Source of the DNA: Blasia pusilla
Taxonomy: Eukaryota; Marchantiophyta; Marchantiopsida; Blasiales
Direction of reading: 5' to 3'
Length of the DNA stretch: 64,000 nt
Assembly: GCA_050084515.1 (NCBI GenBank)
Contig: CM114272.1
Location: forward strand, 25,420,001 to 25,484,000
A program made the translations under genes and the position numbers. The notes beneath the pieces were generated by a model. The model saw only the letters and a list, made by a program, of their open reading frames with translations, did not search any database and was not told the origin of the DNA. Shown here piece after piece: positions 23,741 to 32,589 of the stretch (positions within the stretch are counted from its first letter, which is position 1; each line of letters begins with the position of its first letter).

Positions 23741-23810
23741 TGGCCCAGGCAGGACTTGAACCCGCAACCCGATTCATGATTGAAAGGCTCTTGCATTGAG
23801 CTACTAGGCC
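23741..23810 (-). pseudogene. tRNA-like sequence, copy 1 (CAT in anticodon position)
   Basis: On the minus strand a 7-bp acceptor stem pairs GGCCTAG with CTGGGCC, followed by a discriminator A. The D arm is GCTC/GAGC with an AATGCAA loop, and the T arm GCGGG/CCTGC carries the loop and B box ggttcaagtcc. The anticodon-loop position reads ATCATGA, giving CAT, but the anticodon stem (TTTCA against ATCGG) does not pair. A working tRNA is therefore unlikely. A tRNA-derived repeat with intact polymerase III A and B boxes is the better reading. Confidence 0.65.
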
Positions 23811-23968
23811 GTTCTGCGTCAGTGAGGTAGAGTGGGTTATCACTAGACGGCTGGATCCAGGTTGGACAGAAACTGCGAGCTGAGCTGGCTGTGAATTAAG
23901 ATTTGGGCTAGGATACATACAATTCCGAAATCTGTTCTCCAGGGAAAAGATAACCGATGGAGGCGCTC

Positions 23969-24038
23969 TGGCCCAGGCAGGACTTGAACCCGCAACCCGA
24001 TTCATGATTGAAAGGCTCTTGCATTGAGCTACTAGGCC
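23969..24038 (-). pseudogene. tRNA-like sequence, copy 2
   Basis: Identical in sequence and fold to copy 1, 228 bp further along, with the same unpaired anticodon stem. Confidence 0.65.
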
Positions 24039-24180
24039 GTTCTGCGTCAGTGAGGTAGAGTGGGTTATCACTAGACGGCTGGATCCAGGTTGGACAGAAA
24101 CTGCGAGCTGAGCTGGCTGTGAATTAAGATTTGGGCTAGGATACATACAATTCCGAAATCTGTTCTCCAGGGAAAAGATA

Positions 24181-24233
24181 ACCCGCAACCCGATTCATGA
24201 TTGAAGGGCTCTTGCATTGAGCTACTAGGCCGT
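24181..24233 (-). pseudogene. tRNA-like sequence, copy 3 (partial)
   Basis: Retains the D arm, anticodon region and part of the T arm. The 3' acceptor half is lost in the ~35-bp deletion of this unit. Confidence 0.6.
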
Positions 24234-24387
24234 TCTGGTTAATCCAGGCAGATTGGGTGATCTGTTGAGGGCTGGATCCAGGTTGGAGCGAAACTGCGAG
24301 CTGGCTGTGAATTAAGATTTGGGCTAGGATACATACAATAACGAGATCTGTTCTCCAGGAAAAAGCGGAATCCCGAAGGAGGCGCTC

Positions 24388-24457
24388 TGGCCCAGGCAGG
24401 ACTTGAAAACGCAACCCGACTCAAGATTGAAATGGTATTGCATTGAGCTAAGAGGCT
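24388..24457 (-). pseudogene. tRNA-like sequence, copy 4 (diverged)
   Basis: Same layout as copies 1 and 2, with several substitutions in the D arm, anticodon region and 5' acceptor strand. Confidence 0.55.
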
Positions 24458-24469
24458 GTTCTGATACAG

Positions 24470-25510
24470 AATCTTGAAGTACTGAACCCACATGGCATAC
24501 ATGGCACTACTTGCTCATATTAAATTTGGAGGACAAGTTTTAAAGGGTTTTGTATAAATCATTTCTTGCATTTTGAAAGGAGTTTGGAAAAAATATTTAT
24601 GGAAGAAATCAAGGCATTAAGGGTTTATTTCAAGGGTTAAACATCCGATGATGAGGGAAAAGGGTTTATTTCGATAGTTTAAACATCCCATTATTAGGGA
24701 GGCATTAGTAAATGCAGATGCAAAACCAAATATAATCACACAAACACAACCCTTTTAGTGAGTGGGAATACCATGTCCAAAAATTTGCATGATTCTCCAC
24801 AATTGGTTCAAGATGGATCATTGTAGGGATGGAGATAAAATGTGGCACTAAAAAAGGGAAGAAAGAAAATCATGTCATAAGATACAAAACTAAATTCGTG
24901 TCGGGAAATTACTATAGGTATGTTTCTTGTGGAATTCTAGTATATATATATATATTTCAAGGTTTCAAAGCCATATTGATTGATAAACCATCTAAAGTCA
25001 CTTCTATGTATACGAAGTTGCCACTAGTTTCTATATTAAAGAATACGTAGACTAAGTTGATATGAATTGATGTAAGTTGTCCGGTATTACCAATAAAATT
25101 GTATTAAACATGTCCAAAAACACCAAACATATTCACATTGGAAAAATCTTCTTAGGACCTCTTGTGGCTCCAAAAAAAACTTATTATTCGAATAATTTGG
25201 GTATGGTTTTAGATCTCCATAGTTTTAGCCCGTTTGAATTCTTTTCCTTGTAAGCTTTGCCTCCTCCTTTTCAACGTATGGAAACTTAAGTCATCACCTA
25301 TTCTCTCATTATTAAAAACAAGGAAGTCCATGGGATTTACAGTTCAGAACCTTATAGCCCAAGATCCTAAAATAACGTTCCAAATGTCTGGAACATTAAT
25401 GAAGGCTAATATCCATAATTAAGAATGCAATTACCAATTTTCCAAAACACAAAGTACACATCGCAAGTTATATACATACTTTGAACCAGGGATGGAATTC
25501 CCACCGTTAA
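24470..25510. other. AT-rich region without recognised genes
   Basis: Short frames at 24829 and 25234 have no family signature. A small tatatata run lies near 24940. Confidence 0.4.
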
Positions 25511-25519
25511 TTGGGTTTA

Positions 25520-26600
25520 CATGTACGAACTCGACTTCATGCTTAACACCTTAAGGACGTGTGCGCTCCTTTGGCAACACAAGACGAAGTACCATCAACC
25601 GGGGCGGCACGGGGTTCAGCATGGACAGGATTTCGGCTTCCTTTCTTGGAGTCGAGATCCACTCGCTCAAAAGCCACCCGCTGCTGGAGAGGGTTGCCAT
25701 GCTTGTCACTGGTCGGAGACTAGCAAATGTTTCATCCGAGTCGTGAAACATGAGGACGGCATCCGAGCGGTGTATGTTCTGACTGAAATTTTGACCTCCC
25801 GACACAGCGCTTCCGGCTTTCTGGCTTGTGGAACCAGTCCTTCCCGGTGGGGAGAACTGGGAACGACCCTGCGGATGAAATTCCATCCCCTGGGTAGTAT
25901 GTATAGAACTTGCGAGATAGTAATTCAGCTTTCTTTGTGATAAAAGTCTGTAAGAACGTGCGGATGAACTGAGTGTAACTCAATCCGTATCCGGGTTCGT
26001 ATATTGATTCTCCTTCGTAAAATCCCCTTTCTATCACCTGCTCAGAAGTTCATGTCCATCATGACCACATGGTGTACTCGTCTTGGTACCAAGTCATTGG
26101 AAGCCTCCTGCAAGGAAGAAACGTGCGTATTAATGGACTAATCTTTGCAATCATCGATGACTGCTACTACTCGTTTTGCAAAGCAATTTGGCAGGACTTG
26201 TGATTATGCGCGCCTTAAATGACTCATGGGATCAAACATAGAAGATAATTTCGAACACTTTGATGAACTACGTAGATCGGCTACGATTCATTATAGACTC
26301 TCTTGATCTCGTAATCCTACATCTGGAAATTTCCTCCCGAGGACACTCACAAAGCTAGTAGAACGGTACGCAGCAGAACAGCGTGGCCTCCATCCTGACC
26401 CGGATAGCCGGCCTAAACGATGCTCTGGATCTTGGGATGGTCCTTGGCGAAGGTGATCTCAACCGGTCTTCCGGTTATGAGGACAACCACGTTTGTCCTT
26501 TGGTAGCCTCCGAGACAGCTTTGATGAGCTTATTATGCTTCGAAGGCTGGTGGGATCGCCTTTCCCCTCTCTCTCCTGATCTTGACCACGCCCGACCCCA
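25520..26600 (-). pseudogene. GH3 beta-xylosidase (BXL-like) fragment, C-terminal half
   Basis: On the minus strand, LIKAVSEATKGQT (near 26510-26550) and, after a small frame change, VVVLITGRPVEITFAKDHPKIQSIV then AGYPGQDGG (near 26380-26490) match the second GH3 domain of plant BXL. TAG stands where the family has Trp in IVWAGYPGQ. Further along, YEPGYGLSYTQF (near 25960-26010) matches the conserved HGLSYT motif, and VAFERVDLD (near 25645-25675, other frame) matches the fibronectin-like C-terminal domain. Several frameshifts and stops break it. This piece lies upstream, in the minus direction, of the catalytic-domain piece at 19.5-20.3 kb, so the two cannot be one collinear gene. Confidence 0.7.
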
Positions 26601-26697
26601 AATATGATCGCCTACTTGGGGTTGGGGTAGCGAATACAGCTTAACTGTATTATGTGGTATCTTTTACATACTTTGGATACTCGCTGTGTGTGTCATA

Positions 26698-26849
26698 TCT
26701 GGGGAGGTCTACAACTCACTAATTTATTCGCACAAATGCAATGCAGATGTCCCGTCGGTGACGTTCTAGTGCCTCTGGGGAGGTCTACAACTCACTAATT
26801 TATTCGCACAAATGCAATGCAGATGTCCCGTCGGTGACGTTCTAGTGCC
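26698..26849 (+). repeat. Perfect tandem duplication, 76-bp unit
   Basis: Two adjacent copies (26698-26773, 26774-26849) beginning tctggggaggtctacaac appear identical base for base, implying a recent event. No coding content. Confidence 0.9.
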
Positions 26850-27439
26850 GCTGGTGCTACCGGTAAGTTCCTAACGGTATATGTCCTAGCAGATACCGTT
26901 TATATATATATCAACACCCTCTAGATGCCAGAATCTTAACACTTAATAGTAACCCTTTTCCTGAATTTACCTGCATCATCAGGCACGCATCCCTAAATGA
27001 TGCATAAATGCGTGCACGATTTCTTCTTCACAGGCCGCATCAAATTGATATCGAGAACAGATGCAAGTTTAGACACATCAAATTTAAGATTAAAAAAATG
27101 TCCTGGTGCTTACCTATTAAATGTCATTTTTTCTTAAGATTATTAACGTTTTTAGTTTGGAAAAGATTATCGAACCAATCCACATCCATGGTTGTAAGAA
27201 CTCACCTGTTCCCATTCGATACCTTCTTGCGTTCACACTCGTGTGATACCTTCTTGTGTTCCCACTCTTCTTTGATTCTGCAATTTCATAGTGTCACTGG
27301 GAGGTGGAGTTAGTTCCATATAGTTCCATGGACCACCCCAAACAAGTTTTGAGATCTACCTAGAAGGTTACTTATGGCTTCCACACATGGAAGAAGGTAT
27401 CAAACTTTAACATCTCCAACCTTACTCTGAGACATGTTT

Positions 27440-27740
27440 GGAGAGAAGTGTCACAAACACGTTTTTATGTCTCTGTGGATCACGGGGTGGCATATATATC
27501 CATGGAGGTCCTCCAGGCCCCGAGCCGCTATACGGCGATTTTCAACCGCGTCACCCAATCCAGCCTAATACTCGTCTTCCCCGTGAGGGTGCTCCAAGAG
27601 CCTTCCATTCTCCATATACTCGTGTACACCAATAGCCTTTCGCCGACCGGATTCAATCGCGACAGAAGGTCTAAGTCGTTGCGAAACCGGGTTAGAGGAC
27701 TTAGTGCGTTAAGGGCATTTACAGGCGTCTCCTAGATTCT
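27440..27740 (-). pseudogene. Receptor-like protein kinase fragment
   Basis: On the minus strand, pieces in two frames spell the core of a plant receptor-like kinase. DLDLLSRLNPVGERLLVY comes first (region between helix C and the hinge, with a deletion). Then come EYMENGRLLEHPHGEDEY, RLKIAV, AARGLEDLHGYI and VIHRDIKT, the catalytic loop with its HRD Asp. A stop comes three codons after this loop, and neither the ATP-binding loop nor the DFG region is present. It is an isolated, frameshifted fragment of about 100 codons. The subfamily cannot be assigned. Confidence 0.7.
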
Positions 27741-28819
27741 CACCACGATAAGTATTCACAGATAAATGTAGCTACTAGGTGTAGCGCTCGAGACTCAAAT
27801 GAGAGATGGATATTCCATTTCCTCGTCAACGCGGAAGCCGACTAAGAAAAATGGACAGTATTGATTCAATATCCCTTCAAATCACCTTCTTTCATTCGTT
27901 CCTTACATCCTTTCCCTAGTTTGAGCTCTTTCCTACTTCGTATTCTTTATAAGTTTCACGAAGGTGTCCAAACTAAGCTACAACCCCTAATATGTACTCT
28001 ACATTCAAAGATCTCGTATGTCTACATCCTTCCTTTATAGTCCCACTAAAAGGGACAAGCACTCGTGACAATGGCACAAGGATCCGCTAAGGAGTTTTTA
28101 CTCACTCCTCAGCGGATTTTGATTCCATATGACTCAATTAATATCCTTTGTCTGATCTAGGTTAGCGCAGTTTGGCTTCTTAACCCTGCTTTCGGTTCAT
28201 TCCACATCGCTTGAGCTCTCATGTGGCGGCTTACCCATTTTTTTAAAATCGAATAGATGATAGGCAAAAAACTTAATGAAGAGAGTAGGGCTGGTTCCAC
28301 ACAACCTATCATCCCGTCTTTACTTTCTTATCCCAAATTGAATTAGAGGTGTGCTTGTCACTACTCGTATACCTATATGTAAGCGAATTTGGGTGCCTAT
28401 GAGTGATCTTGAAATCTTAGCCTAAGTTACATATGAGACTAGCCTAGTGTTGCTCCACTAAGTGCGTAGTCTAACAGGCTCTGCAAAACCAACAAGGATC
28501 GGATTACGGAGGGCTGCCATTCACATGATTGAAGATTGAAAATTGATAAGGTTGCACGGGAACCGCAAGTCCGGGTACCCGCGGAGCACGTGGCGGACGT
28601 TTCTTGATCCGTATTCTTAGTCTGATATCCTGCTCAAAGCTCAATACCCTCGATGCGCTAATAGCTATTTCACTTTCTTCCTAAATCCCATCCTACACGT
28701 CTGGTCTTTCTAAAATGAAAATTGGGAATAAAGAGGGAAATATAAATTCGATGTCTCTCTAAACGGACACGGTCTGGGAGAGTGGTTTGGTCCTCCAGCA
28801 TGAGTATTGACTGCCGAAG

Positions 28820-29058
28820 TTGGAGTAGAATTCATCATTAGGCTTTCGACAATGACGAACGAGTGGCAAACGTGTGCCCATCTCTGAATGCTTCCACCTC
28901 AGTGAGCAACCACGGTCAAGCCGCCCCTCTGACGGGGATCTAAAGGTTCTATCACTCACAACTATGACTCCCGCGTCTCCTTCCTCTCTAAAAATCCCAT
29001 CCCTCGACGTGGATATCCCTTTTGGCTTCCCTTGCTCGAACAGAAGTCTAAAATTGCG
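28820..29058 (+). promoter_or_regulatory. Upstream region of S1 copy A, TATA box degenerate
   Basis: It aligns with the upstream regions of copies B and C. Where those have ggtataaag, copy A has gatctaaag (about 28937-28945), so the TATA box is damaged. The conserved block with the TTGAC core (ttgactgccga, near 28809) is kept. Confidence 0.5.
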
Positions 29059-30505
29059 ATGCATCTGGCGACGACGGCTCTTAGGCCCTCCTTTGTGAGG
29101 ATGTTTATCTTTTCGTGCGTTGGCGGTAGCAGGAATGTTCCAACGTTGGAACGACGAGCGGACGAAGTAGGAGGTGAGACAGCTCTCTTGAAAATTCATT
29201 GCTCTCAGGATATCGATGACTTTGTCGAATACGTGGATACGCTCTTCATAATCTTTCCTATATCTAAATTAGTCTGTATGTTCCCGGCGAGTTATTAAGC
29301 TAACCCAACCCAGTTAAACGTTTGCTCCTATGAGTAAGGAGAGTCAATTGGATTGCTTTTGTGCACGTATCCTGTTGTTATAGAACTAACTATGATTGCT
29401 GATCACAGGCATCCATGATGAAAACACTCTAATGGCGGAACTACGAGCCGGTGAGCATACACCGGTCTCACCATTCAAGAGCTCTACAAGATTCGTCTTT
29501 GAAAGAGATTATGAAGGATTCAGTGTCCACCCTCCAATTAATGATGATTTTCCGTCACCGCCTCCCTTCTACGTCGCAAACGTTCAAGATGCTGGGGCGA
29601 TCGAATTCTCATTGATTCTACTTCGAGGTCAACTGAGAGGCCTGCAAGCACCGCCACCACCACCACCGGTTCGACATTTCAATCTACATATGTGCTGAGC
29701 TAAATTTTCCTTCATTTCAAATTTTTGCCCGACATTCCGACGTAGATGATTAACATTCATTGGCTCCAGCTTCGTGCCGTACTTTGCAAGAGAATGTTTC
29801 AGCAGAAACACCGATGAATGATGCTTCTCACCTTGCCCTCTTTGAGTAACTGGCGAATTGCAATCTAACTGTGTGCCATTTTTGTAAACAACGATTCGTA
29901 CCCCCGCAGGAATGAAACTGACGCACACGCACAGGAAAGTGCTTGCTGCTGCCAACGTCCACTATTCCCCACCCGGTGGTCTTCGCACTTCTGGAAGTGA
30001 CGATCCACCGACCCGTCTACCTACGATGCACTTGGAGGAGAACACTTCAATTCTTTCTAATCCTCCCAAGGACCAAACTCCGGCCGCCAGCTCCAGATTC
30101 CTTGTGTCATCTACCGAAGGAGCAGAGTTGAACGTGAGAGCACCCGACGATCCATTCATAGGCTCCGTGAGCATTGTCAATAAGTTGCCTACTCTGATGC
30201 ACGTTCACTGCCGAAATGCGGATGACTCCATCGATCGGACGTACTTGACAGTCCAGACAGATGCCACATACCATTTTGATGTGCAGCAAAACATGACTGG
30301 GCCCACGATCTACTGCTGCTTCTTCCAGTACGCGGGATCGTCCAACTTCCACCAGCAAGTCAACGTGTGGACCGATGGGCCCGTCTTTGGAAATGTTAAA
30401 TGCACTGACTGTATTTGGAGTGTTCAGCTATCGGGCCTTTTCATCTACGATGACCAAACTCCAGGAGACGCTTTGGTCAATGCGTACCAGTGGTTGGCTT
30501 GGTAA
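29059..30505 (+). CDS. S1-domain secreted protein with DY...HPP and YSPPG modules (copy A)
   Basis: Three exons join in phase: 29059-29173, 29409-29627 and 29910-30505, giving 309 residues. Exon 1 is the signal-peptide exon, but its core is weakened by Arg (LRPSFVRMFIFSC) compared with copies B and C. Exon 2 carries FVFERDYEGFSVHPPINDD at about residues 67-85. Exon 3 has NVHYSPPGG at about 127-135 and an S1 domain from about 196 to the end, with SVSIVNK, HVHCRNADDSID, FFQYAG, NVWTDGP, KCTDCIWSVQ and GLFIYDD. Relatives have WCFF where this copy has CCFF. Compared with copy C, exon 2 lacks 13 bp, which puts the old donor out of phase; a GAG|gtcaac donor at 29627 restores phase. S1 proteins are usually about 110-150 aa, so the ~190-residue extension is unusual. 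Expression is uncertain because the TATA box is damaged. Confidence 0.7.
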
Positions 30506-31114
30506 ATCGTTTGTAGTAGCTACTCACTGCCACTCATGGAGTAGCGGTGCAGGATGATTGGACATTTATCGCTACTTCAGGTTTCGAGAATATGGATTCA
30601 AAGTGAAATGACTTAAGAAAACGCTGTTTATGGTTTATCTTAAATAATCTGTCCTACTACTTTGGTAACCAAAGAGTGATTGGCACTGAATGCACTGACT
30701 TTTGGTATAACTATTCATAGAGATTTGTATGATTGGCTTGAACTAAACTTTGCTTCAGGCGATCGAGAATGCCGTAGGTAGTTAAAGGTGCTCGAAGTGA
30801 GAGCCCTGATCATTTTAATGTGATCGGGATAATAAGAGATAAAACTTACACCACTCCTTCAATGTACTTATAAATTAGCTCGATATAAAAATGTGGATGA
30901 ATATCATTCAATCTTAAGAACACTCTACTGGTGCACGATTACATTTATGCATGAACACCAGATACCATGGACCTCACCTTCATCGATTCCTATAACGGTT
31001 CCTACTTTGGAGAAGACTTTGTTATTAGAAGTAGATGTGATCGGTGTACGGGTGTGAGAGGTAACCTGAGTAATGTTTTGGAGATAAACCTTTTCGAAAG
31101 GATGAGAACGGAAA

Positions 31115-31531
31115 TTAAATATCCTTCCTGGATCGGACAATCAGGATTAGAGTCGCAGGCATTGTTAATGAGGGTGGAGGAGAATTGATTTCGTCTCCAG
31201 GAGTATGAGGACCAGGAGGAGGATAGTGCAGACTCATCGTTGCCAGCGCTGCATCTAACACATCCCTCGGAACATGAGAATGATACGGCATCTTCAGCTC
31301 ATTCAGTTCTGGTTCGCTCGGGGTTGGCACTGTGGGTAGACTCACCAAAATTCGTAATGAATGAAAAATTTCATCGAAAGTATGAGCCCAAAGTAAAATT
31401 TGGTATTCGCTCGTTTCGTCTAATTGCATTTCGTCTGATCCCATATACAGAGAGACCCGAAATGTTTCTTCATCATGACGATAAACCGGAATCTCAAGTA
31501 AATCAAATAGAAAAAATAATATTATCCCCAA
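31115..31531 (-). CDS. Open frame with a YPPPGP module, antisense between S1 copies A and B
   Basis: The minus-strand frame (138 codons) contains ALATMSLHYPPPGPHTPGDE near 31190-31250, clearly related to the YPPPGP repeats at 18.7-19.1 kb and to the linker of the S1 genes. The upstream part (FRVSLYMGSDEMQLDETSEY) is unfamiliar. The start shown is only the first possible one, and exon limits were not settled. It may be a truncated or inverted relative of the cluster genes. Confidence 0.35.
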   Translation of the reverse strand: MGIILFFLFDLLEIPVYRHDEETFRVSLYMGSDEMQLDETSEYQILLWAHTFDEIFHSLRILVSLPTVPTPSEPELNELKMPYHSHVPRDVLDAALATMSLHYPPPGPHTPGDEINSPPPSLTMPATLILIVRSRKDI

Positions 31532-32476
31532 TTTTTAGTCTGATAAACAGAAAGTCCATCATCCAACGCAAACTCTATGATAATATTCTAATCTCTCTTG
31601 AAACTACATCTATCTAATGATATAAAGGGAAAAGGGAAGATATAGTCAAGAAAACGAACCGAAAAGTGCCGATTTATTCGCAGAGTGAACAGAGCTAAGC
31701 AATTCACATCCATGTAACACTTAAATCACAGTAAAGGCTTGTCTAAACAAAACATAGTTCTCAAACAGGAACAGAAAACACTGAAACTACCGAAACATTT
31801 GTAAGTCCTATGGGAGGATGAAACGAATCATCCAATGTGGGAGAAATTAATACTAGCCTCTATCTCTCACCCATCTCCTTGTTGTTCAAAAAGGAGAACT
31901 GGAGTACTGGGAGGCCTAATAATAATAATTAGGGCATAATCCATTGATATTTCGTCGATGGAACTTGGAAGGGGAATGTGATCATGTGGTGCAATAAACT
32001 GTTTCTCGTCCTAGAACTCAAAAACTCGGAATCTGAGCATTTGGAAGTGACATAATTCTTAGCTAACAGCTAGACTATGTTTCACCTTTCGTTTCAACTC
32101 GTGCTCTCCGTTCCTTGCCTTTGTTAACTCTACCCTGTTTCACCTTCTTAAATCCCATCCCTGCTCTAATCTTTCCAAAATGAAAACTACAGAAAACTAA
32201 TAATCTCTCGAAATTTTAAAAAAATATATTTATAAGGGGCTTCACTAAAAGAAGTAATCGGCCACCTCAACGGAATCCGTTTGGCAAGTGGGTTCAACCT
32301 GATGCTTGAGTATTGACTGCCGAAGGAGCAGTAGAGTTCGTCACTAGGATGTCGGCGGTGGCGAATGAGTGGGCGGCAATATCTTGTGTGGGGACACGTG
32401 CCCATCTCTCAATGCTTCCAGCTCATGGCAACAACCACGGTCAACCGCACCACCTTAAGCGCGCCGCCGCTTTGAA

Positions 32477-32485
32477 GGTATAAAG
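32477..32485 (+). promoter_or_regulatory. TATA box of S1 copy B
   Basis: ggtataaag sits 105-113 bp before the start codon at 32590, in a block conserved with copy C. Confidence 0.6.
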
Positions 32486-32589
32486 CTCCAACCTCTAACA
32501 CCTAATACTCCCGCCTCTCTAAGAATTTCATCACTCTACGTGAGCATCCCTTTTGGCTTCCCTTTCTCGAGTATAAGTCTGCAATTGCT

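Larger units (their letters stand above)
23640..24470 (-). repeat. Tandem array of ~228-bp units, each with a tRNA-like sequence
   Basis: Four units follow one another at spacings of 228, 193 and 226 bp; the third carries a ~35-bp deletion. The first two are almost identical over their full length. Each unit includes a tRNA-like segment on the minus strand plus a shared spacer (tggatccaggttgga, ggctaggatacatac). The long reading frames on this strand translate the tRNA-like repeats and are not genes. Confidence 0.85.

Noticed and set aside
23741-24457. Functional tRNA-Met or tRNA-Ile genes
   Set aside because: The anticodon stem does not pair in any copy, and copy 3 lacks the acceptor half.
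23643-24502. Long minus-strand open frames (up to 181 codons) with repeated peptide phrases
   Set aside because: They are translations of the tandem tRNA-like units; the protein repeats exist only because the DNA repeats.
28759-29199. 146-codon minus-strand frame over the S1 copy A promoter (similar ones at B and C)
   Set aside because: It is the shadow of the conserved promoter and signal-peptide exon; the plus-strand model has consistent splice sites in all three copies.
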